Positions 7,424 through 14,170 of a stretch of 17,945 bases of DNA are shown one piece after another (within the stretch, counting starts at the first letter, position 1; each line of letters starts with the position of its first letter). The stretch is taken from positions 1 to 17,945 of the forward strand of contig CAYIFC010000013.1 of NCBI GenBank assembly GCA_964362645.1, in the 5' to 3' direction. The translations under genes and the position numbers were made by a program. The stretch comes from CAYIFC01 sp964362645. GTDB lineage: Bacteria > Patescibacteriota > Minisyncoccia > Phycocordibacterales > JACOZG01. Under the pieces are notes generated by a model that saw only the letters and a list, made by a program, of their open reading frames with translations, was not told the DNA's origin and ran no database searches.

Positions 7424-9124
7424 ATGAAAAATCGATACTTTTTAGTAGTTTTTTTACTTCTAACTCTATTTACTTTCCCGTTCTTAACTACCGCCCAAAC
7501 GATCTCGGTGGCCAGGCTTGGTGAGCTTTTTGCCCAGTTGTCTCGAATCCAGGCCCAACTTAACACCTTACTGACCAAATTAGGTCAATCAGCGGCCATT
7601 GTTAACCACCAAACCTTGACCGGTGACCAACTAGTTATTAATAGCAGTAGTTTGATTGTACCAAACGATCTTGGCTCGCAAGACCAATTTGCCACTAGTC
7701 TGGCTTTAGATGGCAATACGGCTATTTTGGGCGCTCCGCGTTGGCCGACAGCGTTAGAGCGAGGCGCGGCTTATGTAATTACTAGTGCCACAGGTTGGGC
7801 AACAACTACTCAAAAATTAGTTGCTCCTGATGGGGCCAGTGGTCATCGTTTTGGTTCAGCTGTCGCTGTTGACGATTCTTGGACTGTTGTTGGTGCCGGG
7901 GGGGCAGGCGCGGCTTATGTTTACGAGCTTGTCGGCTCAACTTGGACTTATCGTCAAAAATTATTACCAGCGCCAAGCACTCTCGGTGATTTCTTTGGTT
8001 CAGCGGTGGCGATTGTTGGTACAAAAATGTTTGTGGGGGCTTATGGGGCTAATTTCTATGCTGGGCAAGTTTTTGTTTTCAATTATAACGGTTCGTCGTG
8101 GGTGCAAACACAGGTGATAAGTACACCTAACCCTGCCTTGTATGATTTCTTTGGTTTCTCCCTAACAGCTTCTGGTGAGACGCTTGCTATCGGCAGTTAT
8201 GGCGAAGATGGAGTTGCTGGCACAAACTATGGTTCAGTTTACATCTATAATTTAAGCGGTGATCAGTGGGTTTTTCAGCAGAAGATTAAGGCTTCGGATG
8301 GAGGAAGTGGCGACAATTTTGGCGCCGCAGTCAGTCTCGACAATAATCTCTTGGTTGTTGGGGCTAATTTTAATGATGGGGTTGCTGCTGATGCTGGTGC
8401 CGCCTATGTTTTTTCCCGCAACGGAAACCAATGGAATTTCCAGACTAAATTGACCGGTTCGGACTCAGGCTCTGGGTCCAGTTTTGGCCGGTCCGTGGCC
8501 GTTAAGGGTAATTTAATAGTTGTCGGTAGTCCGTATTGGGACGATCCAAGTGGGGGGGGTATCGAGGACCGAGGGGCAGTGTATCCTTTTGTTTTTAGTG
8601 GTGGAACATGGGCGGCCCAGGTTAAATTATCGACACCAATGGTAAGTTTGGGTAGTGATCGTTTGGGCAATGCGGTTTCTATTATTGACAACATAATTCT
8701 CGCCGGGGCGAATATGGCGAGTGGGGTTCAAGGTAACAAGCATGGCGAGGCTTATATTTTTAATTACTCTATTCCCATGTCCACTACTACCTTCACTCTC
8801 ACCGCCTCGGCTATAGCTGGTGGCATCATTTCACCCTCTGGCACCACCACCGTTAATCAGGGAGCGAATCAAACCTACACTTTTACTCCCAACACTGGTT
8901 ATGGTTTGAGTCACATTATTATTGACGGTGTTCCGCTAGCCGCTACCACAACTTATATTTTCGATAATATTCAAACTAACCATGCTGTTGGTGCGGTGTT
9001 TGTCCTCAATGGCGGCTCCAGTGGTTCGGAACCGTGTTCCACGACTAATACAGGTGGTTTACTCAAGAGCGGGGGAGGACTCCAAGTTTCTGACTCAATT
9101 TCGCTTCAACCTTGTACTCAGTAG
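7424..9124 (+). CDS. Secreted seven-bladed FG-GAP beta-propeller protein
   Basis: A 566-residue extracellular protein. Residues 1-25 form a signal peptide ending TTAQ. Residues about 26-55 are a short amphipathic helix (ARLGELFAQLSRIQAQLNTLL). Seven FG-GAP/integrin-alpha-like repeats follow, each with a (D/G)xFGxxVA start and a VVGA-type strand: DQFATSLAL, HRFGSAVAV, DFFGSAVAI, DFFGFSLTA, DNFGAAVSL, SSFGRSVAV and DRLGNAVSI. Seven is a complete propeller. Residues about 453-525 form a bacterial-repeat domain of the InlB B-repeat type (GGIISPSGTTTV, then YTFTPNTGYGLSHIIIDG). The C-terminus is Gly/Ser-rich with two Cys. An in-frame ATG at 7373 would overlap the HIT gene; the ATG at 7424 is chosen because TATAAT at 7411 fits a leaderless start there. 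Likely a surface adhesion or ligand-binding protein. Confidence 0.85.
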   Translation: MKNRYFLVVFLLLTLFTFPFLTTAQTISVARLGELFAQLSRIQAQLNTLLTKLGQSAAIVNHQTLTGDQLVINSSSLIVPNDLGSQDQFATSLALDGNTAILGAPRWPTALERGAAYVITSATGWATTTQKLVAPDGASGHRFGSAVAVDDSWTVVGAGGAGAAYVYELVGSTWTYRQKLLPAPSTLGDFFGSAVAIVGTKMFVGAYGANFYAGQVFVFNYNGSSWVQTQVISTPNPALYDFFGFSLTASGETLAIGSYGEDGVAGTNYGSVYIYNLSGDQWVFQQKIKASDGGSGDNFGAAVSLDNNLLVVGANFNDGVAADAGAAYVFSRNGNQWNFQTKLTGSDSGSGSSFGRSVAVKGNLIVVGSPYWDDPSGGGIEDRGAVYPFVFSGGTWAAQVKLSTPMVSLGSDRLGNAVSIIDNIILAGANMASGVQGNKHGEAYIFNYSIPMSTTTFTLTASAIAGGIISPSGTTTVNQGANQTYTFTPNTGYGLSHIIIDGVPLAATTTYIFDNIQTNHAVGAVFVLNGGSSGSEPCSTTNTGGLLKSGGGLQVSDSISLQPCTQ

Positions 9125-9143
9125 TTAGTTAATATCGGTGGGG

Positions 9144-9149
9144 TATAAT
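9144..9149 (+). promoter_or_regulatory. -10 box for recJ, leaderless spacing
   Basis: A perfect TATAAT at 9144-9149 ends 7 nt before the recJ ATG (9157), so transcription would start at or next to the start codon. No SD is seen, and no good -35 (TAGTTA-like bases upstream only). Confidence 0.6.
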
Positions 9150-9156
9150 ACGCCCA

Positions 9157-10812
9157 ATGTTGCAGGGTTTTAAAGATTGGATTTTGCCTCCTTCATTACC
9201 TCTGGCCGAAATTTTAGCGGCCAGAGGTTTGGTGGTGCCTGATTACCAGCGCGATATATATGATCCGTTTTTAATGTCGGGGATGAAACGCGCGGTGGAG
9301 AGAGTAGAGAAGGCAATAGAAAATAAAGAGAAGATCGTGATTTTTGGCGACTACGACGCTGACGGCGTGCCGGGTTCGGCGATTCTCGCTTCGTTTTTTG
9401 AGAAGATTGGGTACACTAACTTTAGTGTTTACATTCCGGATCGCCACGAAGAAGCTTATGGTTTAAGTAAAAAGGTGATTGATGATTTTACTAAGAACGG
9501 TGTTAAGTTAATTATCACTGTTGACTGTGGGATTAGTAATCAGGCTGAAGTTGCCCATGCTCTCGAACAAGGGATTGAAACTATTGTCACTGATCATCAT
9601 TTACCGCCAAGTAGTTTGCCAAAAGCGGTAGCGATCCTTAATCCTAAGCAGGTTGGTGATGAGTATCCGTACAAAGAACTCTGTGGCGCCGGTGTGGCCT
9701 GGAAGCTTGCTCGGGCGCTTGGACAAGCGAACGGGTTGGATGATTCTTGGAGTAAGTGGCTACTCGACTTGGTAGCAATTGCGACGGTGGCCGACATGGT
9801 GCCGCTGACAGGCGAGAACCGCGCGCTTGTTTACTTTGGCCTCAAGATTTTGCGCCGTACGCCGCGTTTGGGGTTACGCCACTTGGTGCAACGTTCAGGT
9901 TTACTGCTAAGCGAGTTAACCGAAGACGATATCGCTTTTACCATTGGGCCTCGTCTCAACTCGGCCAGCCGGATGTCGCACGCTAACGCCGCCCTTCGTC
10001 TCCTTCTCACCACCGACCCACGCGAGGCCGAGAGCATTGTGGATCACCTGGAAGAAAAGAATCAGGAGCGCCGTGGTGCGGTTGATTTAATTTTACAAAA
10101 CTTCGAGCCCGCCCTGTCGCCAGTTTTAGTGGCTGGTGACGCTAGTTGGTCGCTCGGTGTCCTTGGTTTAGTCGCCAGTCGTTTGGTGGAGCGGCACAAT
10201 CGCCCCGTTTTCCTCTGGGGTAAGAATGGGCAAGGCGAAATTAAGGGATCCTGCCGTTCGGACGGATCGGTTAATGTTGTTGAGTTGATGACCATGATCG
10301 ATTCTGGAAAAGATTTTTTTGCTAATTACGGTGGACATGCAATGGCCGGTGGTTTTTCACTCGCCGCCGGCCGCGAACTCGAACTAGCCGAGCGTCTTAT
10401 TTCTGTCTATCCGGCTCTGGCTAGTACTGTGGCCGCGACTGCTCTCGTTTGCGAAGCCGAAGTTTCTCTACCCAACCTTAGCGACGAAACTTACAACTTG
10501 ATAGATCAATTAAGGCCATTTGGGATTGGGAATGAGAAGCCGATTATTTTCTTTCCCGCTGTAACGCTCGAGCGCTGGCAGTCGTTTGGTCAAACGAGTA
10601 ATCATCTCTCACTCTTTTTGCGTCAAGCGGGCCCGTCCGGCGACCGACGGATTAAGGCCATAAAGTTTTTTAGCCGACCAGAGCACCTTGGTCTCGACCA
10701 ACTTGAGTCCGGGGCCAAGATCGATGTGGCCGCTCAACTCGAAACTAGCTTTTTCCGTGGCGTGCGTGAGCGCCGCCTTCGGATTGTCGATGTGCGTCCA
10801 TCACTGCTATAG
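9157..10812 (+). CDS. recJ: Single-stranded-DNA-specific exonuclease RecJ
   Basis: A 551-residue DHH/DHHA1-family 5'-3' ssDNA exonuclease, which acts in recombination and mismatch repair. DHH-domain motifs: FGDYDADG (63-70), TVDCG (121-125), TDHH (145-148), CGAGVAWKLA (176-185), ATVADMVPL (209-217) and GPRLNSASRM (264-273). The DHHA1 motif GGHAMAGG is at 392-399, followed by a C-terminal OB-like region with IDQLRPFGIGNEKP. All metal-binding Asp/His positions of the family are present. Length fits a compact RecJ. It heads a two-gene unit with rnhA, 7 nt between the genes. It may also process DNA brought in through the ComEC/pilus machinery encoded in the same window, which is inference only. 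Confidence 0.95.
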   Translation: MLQGFKDWILPPSLPLAEILAARGLVVPDYQRDIYDPFLMSGMKRAVERVEKAIENKEKIVIFGDYDADGVPGSAILASFFEKIGYTNFSVYIPDRHEEAYGLSKKVIDDFTKNGVKLIITVDCGISNQAEVAHALEQGIETIVTDHHLPPSSLPKAVAILNPKQVGDEYPYKELCGAGVAWKLARALGQANGLDDSWSKWLLDLVAIATVADMVPLTGENRALVYFGLKILRRTPRLGLRHLVQRSGLLLSELTEDDIAFTIGPRLNSASRMSHANAALRLLLTTDPREAESIVDHLEEKNQERRGAVDLILQNFEPALSPVLVAGDASWSLGVLGLVASRLVERHNRPVFLWGKNGQGEIKGSCRSDGSVNVVELMTMIDSGKDFFANYGGHAMAGGFSLAAGRELELAERLISVYPALASTVAATALVCEAEVSLPNLSDETYNLIDQLRPFGIGNEKPIIFFPAVTLERWQSFGQTSNHLSLFLRQAGPSGDRRIKAIKFFSRPEHLGLDQLESGAKIDVAAQLETSFFRGVRERRLRIVDVRPSLL

Positions 10813-10819
10813 TTTTCGT

Positions 10820-11269
10820 ATGCAAAAGCTAATTCTCTACACCGACGGGGGAGCGCGAGGTAACCCAGGTTCGGCTGGTGTCGGTATTGTTATCGCCGAT
10901 GAATCTGGAAAGGTTTTAAAAGAGGATTACCAAGCGATCGGCACCGCGACTAACAATGAGGCCGAATATCGCGCCGTAATTCTTGGTCTGGAGACGCTCA
11001 AGAAAAAATTTGGGAAAGAAAAGTTGACCAGTGCCGAAATTGAGGTTCGTTTGGACAGTGAGTTAGTCACCGAACAACTCTCGGGCCACTACCAGATTAA
11101 CGAAAAGACGCTCCAGCTTTTATTCATGACAATCTGGAATCTTCGTGTCACCATCTTTCATAAAATTAGGTTTACCCACATCCCCCGCGCCCAAAACGCC
11201 CACGCCGACCGCCTCGCCAACAAAGCCATGGATGAGGTTTCTACTCCCCCCACCAAACCCTTATTTTAA
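10820..11269 (+). CDS. rnhA: Ribonuclease HI
   Basis: A 149-residue enzyme that cleaves the RNA strand of RNA:DNA hybrids. Active-site residues: Asp9 (YTDGGARGNPG), Glu47 (NNEAEYRAVILGLE), Asp79 (RLDSELV) and Asp130, with His128 nearby (HIPRAQNAHADRLANKA). The ATG at 10820 lies 7 nt after the recJ stop; a longer in-frame reading from 10688 overlaps recJ and lacks homology. There is no SD, so it is probably translated by coupling to recJ. The family includes RNase HI and archaeal/CPR-type short homologues; the catalytic set is complete. Confidence 0.93.
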   Translation: MQKLILYTDGGARGNPGSAGVGIVIADESGKVLKEDYQAIGTATNNEAEYRAVILGLETLKKKFGKEKLTSAEIEVRLDSELVTEQLSGHYQINEKTLQLLFMTIWNLRVTIFHKIRFTHIPRAQNAHADRLANKAMDEVSTPPTKPLF

Positions 11270-11277
11270 GCCACCAA

Positions 11278-11294
11278 TGGACACTCCGTGTCCA
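11278..11294. repeat. Perfect inverted repeat after rnhA
   Basis: TGGACAC (11278-11284), 3-nt spacer TCC, GTGTCCA (11288-11294). There is no T-run on either side, so it is not a classical terminator. It lies 15 nt before the -35 of the next promoter and could be a weak terminator, an operator or a REP-like element. Confidence 0.5.
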
Positions 11295-11308
11295 AACACC
11301 CACCGCTA

Positions 11309-11337
11309 TTGACAACATAGTCTAATCGGTATATAAT
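11309..11337 (+). promoter_or_regulatory. Consensus sigma-70 promoter
   Basis: TTGACA (11309-11314), a 17-nt spacer, and TATAAT (11332-11337). Both hexamers match consensus at every base. It is the best promoter in the window and drives the 11433 gene, with a leader of about 90 nt. Confidence 0.92.
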
Positions 11338-11432
11338 GGAGGGTAGAGTGTTCATTTACACGGCTAATTGGCAGGGTTGGTTCTCTGGGCGCGTGTCCTG
11401 GATTGCCACCTTTTTACCGAAAGGAGCTGACA

Positions 11433-12083
11433 ATGTCTAACGACATTCTCGGTGCAACTGTTCGATTGTTGACGGCCTTGTGTCCAGACTTCTTGGGAGT
11501 GGTAAAGGATTTGTTGGAGAAGCTCTCCGGCGAGTCGCGACAGACCTGGTTTGTGGAGCTTAAGCGTTTCCTGCGCAAGGAGGCGTGTTGGCTCCCGAAC
11601 ATCCTTCGGATTGATCGGAGCGTCAAGTTCGACCCGGCCAAGTTCTTGGGCGAGGGTTGGAAGATCGACGAAGAGGATGAGCGTAGTCTTACTCTCGCCG
11701 AGGTCGACCTGGTCCAGATTCGACTCGAGCACATGCTCAAGGACGGCGAGGACCAGGTAAGGGGGGAGACGAAGCTCGAGCGCCTGAAGAAGGCTGGCCA
11801 CGTTCGCCTGGATGCTCGGATCTTCCAAATTCTCTGGGAGAACCAGAACCTCATCCCGGAGAGCTGGAAGGAGAAGACGAACGGGAATACCACGTTCACC
11901 TACTTCGATGGCACCATTCTGCTTAGTCCGGACGGCTACCGCTACGTCCTGTACTTGTATTGGCGCGACGGGCAGTGGCACTGGAACGTGCTCTGGCTTG
12001 AGAACGGCTGGTATCGGCACCGCCCGTCCGCCGTTCTCGCCAAGCCCGCCCGACCAAACGACAGCAGTCGTTCGGGCGGGTAG
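11433..12083 (+). CDS. Strongly expressed orphan protein with Trp-rich C-terminus, unknown function
   Basis: A 216-residue soluble protein with no signal peptide and no membrane segment. Residues 1-60 look helical (VKDLLEKL, then WFVELKRFLRKEACW). Residues 85-145 are mixed (SLTLAEVDLVQIRLEHML, then HVRLDARIFQILWENQNLIP). Residues 146-203 form a compact Trp-rich module (FTYFDGTILLSPDGYR, then YLYWRDGQWHWNVLWLENGW; Trp177, 182, 184, 188, 193). I believe similar uncharacterised proteins recur in Parcubacteria genomes (memory, not searched). The ATG at 11433 is set by AAAGGAG (11420-11426); an earlier in-frame TTG at 11403 has none. All 14 Lys codons are AAG, as in highly expressed genes and close to the bias of rpsL/rpsG. 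It is monocistronic, with a consensus promoter, a ~90-nt leader and three 3' hairpins. The last ~12 codons lie in the palindrome at 12045. Confidence 0.8.
   Translation: MSNDILGATVRLLTALCPDFLGVVKDLLEKLSGESRQTWFVELKRFLRKEACWLPNILRIDRSVKFDPAKFLGEGWKIDEEDERSLTLAEVDLVQIRLEHMLKDGEDQVRGETKLERLKKAGHVRLDARIFQILWENQNLIPESWKEKTNGNTTFTYFDGTILLSPDGYRYVLYLYWRDGQWHWNVLWLENGWYRHRPSAVLAKPARPNDSSRSGG
12045..12080. repeat. GC-rich palindrome forming the 3' end of the 11433 gene
   Basis: Stem 1 is CCCGCCCGA (12045-12053) / TCGGGCGGG (12072-12080). Stem 2 is ACGAC (12058-12062) / GTCGT (12067-12071) with a 4-nt loop. It lies in the coding sequence and ends directly before the TAG stop. On the minus strand it resembles the palindrome in comEC at 13221 (shared CCCGCC-GAACG and GTCG-GGGC blocks). 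Confidence 0.7.
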
Positions 12084-12089
12084 CCCTTA

Positions 12090-12133
12090 GGTCTGGTTCA
12101 CTTAGATCTCTTTAGATCCTGTGAACTTAGACC
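12090..12133. repeat. Second 3' hairpin after the 11433 gene
   Basis: Nested inverted blocks GGTCT (12090) / AGACC (12129-12133), TTCAC / GTGAA, and GATC / GATC around a short A/T-rich loop. There is no T-run. It lies between the palindrome at 12045 and the terminator at 12137. Confidence 0.65.
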
Positions 12134-12136
12134 TTG

Positions 12137-12187
12137 AGCCCCGTATTTTTTCTGTTTAACTACAGAAAGGTGCGGGGCTATTTTGTT
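12137..12187 (+). terminator. Intrinsic terminator of the 11433 gene
   Basis: Outer stem AGCCCCG (12137-12143) / CGGGGCT (12173-12179), inner stem TTCTG / CAGAA, then a T-rich tail (TTTTGTTTG). The minus side lacks a T-run, so it does not terminate the convergent argDC gene well. It shares CCCCGTAT and GTGCGGGG arms with the terminator at 6966. Confidence 0.85.
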
Positions 12188-12207
12188 TGTGTTTGTTTGA
12201 GAAATTA

Positions 12208-12774
12208 TTACGGCTGAAAAAGATTGTAGTCGCAGAAGACGGCGGCGGCGAAGACGGTGGTCCAGAGGCCGTCTTTGTTACCGATGGCGGTTTGGGTGGC
12301 ATTGGTCGCCTTAACAATTTTACCACTTAGTTTATAAAGTTGCTCCCGTTCATCCCAAGCTTTACTCGAGTCAAATTCAATTCCTAAAATTGTGGCGAGC
12401 ATGGACGCGGCCAAGTCCTCGGCGTAGTCACCAGCTTTCTGCTCGTTCTCGCCGTAAGAGTGGTGCTCGGAGAGGTAACCGTGCTGGGTTGGGTCAGCGG
12501 GAATGGCTACGCCTACAGAGGCGGCAATGAGCCGATTCGGTTCGCAAGTTTCGTTGCGATCGTAAGCGGCGAAAACTATCTGGCCGGGTTTCAACATTTT
12601 TACGCCATCCTTTTTACTAACCTCTTTGCAACCCGGGGGAAAGATGCTGGAAATTAAAACTAAATTGCAGTGTTCCACGCCCGCGTCTCGTAATGCTAGT
12701 TCAAACGAACCTAGGCGATCCTTGTGGACGCCAACGCCTTTGGTTAGAAACATTTTTGAGCCAACTAATTGCAT
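12208..12774 (-). CDS. Pyruvoyl-dependent arginine decarboxylase
   Basis: A 188-residue proenzyme of the PvlArgDC family, which converts arginine to agmatine and CO2. The family self-cleaves between two serines to give a beta chain and an alpha chain that carries the pyruvoyl group. The site is visible as LISSIFPPG (Ser42-Ser43), like the SSIMPP of archaeal enzymes. Downstream family features are IVFAAYDRNE (66-75), ASVGVAIPAD (85-94) and the C-terminal FAAAVF (175-180). It has no operon partner; no other polyamine gene is in the window. The ATG at 12774 lies 8 nt after a minus-strand TATAAT, so it is probably leaderless. Possible roles are polyamine precursor supply or acid resistance. Confidence 0.93.
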   Translation of the reverse strand: MQLVGSKMFLTKGVGVHKDRLGSFELALRDAGVEHCNLVLISSIFPPGCKEVSKKDGVKMLKPGQIVFAAYDRNETCEPNRLIAASVGVAIPADPTQHGYLSEHHSYGENEQKAGDYAEDLAASMLATILGIEFDSSKAWDEREQLYKLSGKIVKATNATQTAIGNKDGLWTTVFAAAVFCDYNLFQP

Positions 12775-12781
12775 ACTGGTT

Positions 12782-12788
12782 TATTATA
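12782..12788. promoter_or_regulatory. Overlapping divergent -10 boxes (arginine decarboxylase / comEC)
   Basis: TATTATA contains TATAAT on the minus strand (12788-12783), with TTGTAT as a possible -35 (12810-12805, 16-nt spacer). It also contains TATTAT on the plus strand (12782-12787), 27 nt before the comEC GTG. TAAGAT at 12791 is an alternative plus-strand -10. Confidence 0.55.
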
Positions 12789-12814
12789 GGTAAGATCATC
12801 ACAAATACAAGACT

Positions 12815-14170
12815 GTGAATAAGTTTTCCCGCTATTTTTTGTTTGTTTTGATTTTTACGCTCGGACTTGGCTTGGGCGCTCTTCGTTATGAAGCGAAAGA
12901 TAAATCGGAGTTTGTGGCGGATGTGCCGGTAGGTGAGGTGGTGAGTTTTGTGGCTACAATTGTTGATGAGCCGGAAACAACCGACAATCAAGTTAAGCTA
13001 ATACTCAAGCCGGACAATTCTTCCGTTAAGGTGTTAGCGCGTGTGTCGTTGGGTGGTGATTATCGTTATGGTGATCGGTTTACTGTCACCGGCACCCTTA
13101 CGCGTCCAGGAATAATTGGCGAAGGCGCTGACGCTTTTGACTACGGCGCATTTTTGGCCAAAGACGAAATATATTTTCTCCTCAATCGGCCGACTCTTGA
13201 ATCTCTGCCCGAAATTGGCGGCCCGCCTGAACGTAGTCGGGCAGGCTCAAAAATTCGGCGCGTACTCTTCGACTTCAAACATCTCTTACTTGAGCGTCTA
13301 GCGAGTGCGGTACCCGAACCCGAGTCCAGTTTACTCGGCGGTGTTATTCTCGGTGGCCGCGGTTCGCTCGGTGAGCAAGAAGAAGAGTCGCTTCGGCGCG
13401 CCGGCCTCACGCACATGATTGTCCTCTCTGGCTACAATCTGTCGGTGGTGGGTGATTGGATTGGCCGCGGCTTGGCTCCCTTGCCCGGCCGTCTCCCACT
13501 CTTCGGCGCGGCCGGTAGCTTGATCGCTTTTGCCCTGATGGCCGGTGGCGGCGCAGCCACACTCCGCGCGCTCCTGATGGCACTCATTGCGCTTGTGGCG
13601 CGCTTGGCGGGGGAGCAGTACCAAGCCTTGCGCGCACTTCTTCTCGCGGCACTCGTGATGATTTTAATTAATCCGAAAATCTTACAATTTGATCTCGGTT
13701 TTCACCTTTCCTTTTTAGCCACTCTCGGTTTAATTGTGGCGGCGCCGCACATTGAGCGGCGACTACTCTTCGTGCCGAAGCGTTTTGGTCTGCGCGAAGT
13801 GGCCACAACAACTATTAGCGCCCAACTTTTTGTTTTGCCGTGGTTGCTCTACTGGATTGGTGATTTCTCGCTTTGGACCTTGCCGGCCAATCTTTTAGTC
13901 TTGCCGATTATCCCGCTGGCGATGATCCTGACCTTTTTTACGGTTCTAGTTTCGCTTATCTTCCCGCCGCTTGGTGTTGTTGTCGGCTTCTTCGCTTATT
14001 TACCAGCGGCGTATATTTTGGCTATAGCCAAAATTGTTTCATTCCTTCCACTCTCCGACTTCCACTTCTCTAATTTCCCACTCTTTCTAACGCTAGTATT
14101 GTACGCAATCATGGGTTACTGGCTCTTGAAAGAAAAAAAGAAGTATTCTAAGTTTGTATCCAAATCATGA
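12815..14170 (+). CDS. comEC: ComEC/Rec2 DNA-uptake channel, N-terminal and competence domains
   Basis: A 451-residue membrane protein with a GTG start. One N-terminal membrane segment (residues 5-23) is followed by an OB-fold-like extracytoplasmic domain (about 36-130: EVVSFVATIVDEPET, then YRYGDRFTVTGTL, then FDYGAFLAKDEIY). The Competence domain, with multiple hydrophobic helices from about residue 170, begins LLGGVILGGRGSL, then GLTHMIVLSGYNLSVV (198-213), a family hallmark. In transforming bacteria ComEC passes one DNA strand through the inner membrane. The metallo-beta-lactamase domain usually fused at the C-terminus is a separate gene here, overlapping by 4 bases. The linker at residues ~135-147 is encoded by a REP-like palindrome (13221-13246). 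No SD is seen. Confidence 0.92.
   Translation: MNKFSRYFLFVLIFTLGLGLGALRYEAKDKSEFVADVPVGEVVSFVATIVDEPETTDNQVKLILKPDNSSVKVLARVSLGGDYRYGDRFTVTGTLTRPGIIGEGADAFDYGAFLAKDEIYFLLNRPTLESLPEIGGPPERSRAGSKIRRVLFDFKHLLLERLASAVPEPESSLLGGVILGGRGSLGEQEEESLRRAGLTHMIVLSGYNLSVVGDWIGRGLAPLPGRLPLFGAAGSLIAFALMAGGGAATLRALLMALIALVARLAGEQYQALRALLLAALVMILINPKILQFDLGFHLSFLATLGLIVAAPHIERRLLFVPKRFGLREVATTTISAQLFVLPWLLYWIGDFSLWTLPANLLVLPIIPLAMILTFFTVLVSLIFPPLGVVVGFFAYLPAAYILAIAKIVSFLPLSDFHFSNFPLFLTLVLYAIMGYWLLKEKKKYSKFVSKS
13221..13246. repeat. REP-like palindrome inside the comEC coding sequence
   Basis: GCCCGCCTGA and TCGGGCAGGC arms surround the core CCTGAACGTAGTCG, which matches 12 of 14 bases of the core at 7001 (CCTGAGCGAAGTCG). 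It is read in frame as Pro/Arg/Ser/Gly-rich linker residues between the OB-like domain and the competence domain. Confidence 0.6.

Noticed and set aside
10688..10819. Extended rnhA reading frame inside recJ
   Set aside because: The RNase H fold starts with MQKLILYTDGG at 10820; the upstream part is an out-of-frame shadow of recJ.
11344..11432. Riboswitch in the 90-nt leader of the 11433 gene
   Set aside because: Small inverted blocks exist, such as GTGT/ACAC and TGGCA/TGCCA, but I recognise no known aptamer.
11364..12020. Long open frames on the minus strand opposite the 11433 gene
   Set aside because: Promoter, SD, codon bias and terminator all belong to the plus-strand gene; the opposite frames arise from its GC-rich third positions.
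12137..12187. Bidirectional terminator shared with the convergent arginine decarboxylase gene
   Set aside because: The minus-strand side of the stem has no T-run.
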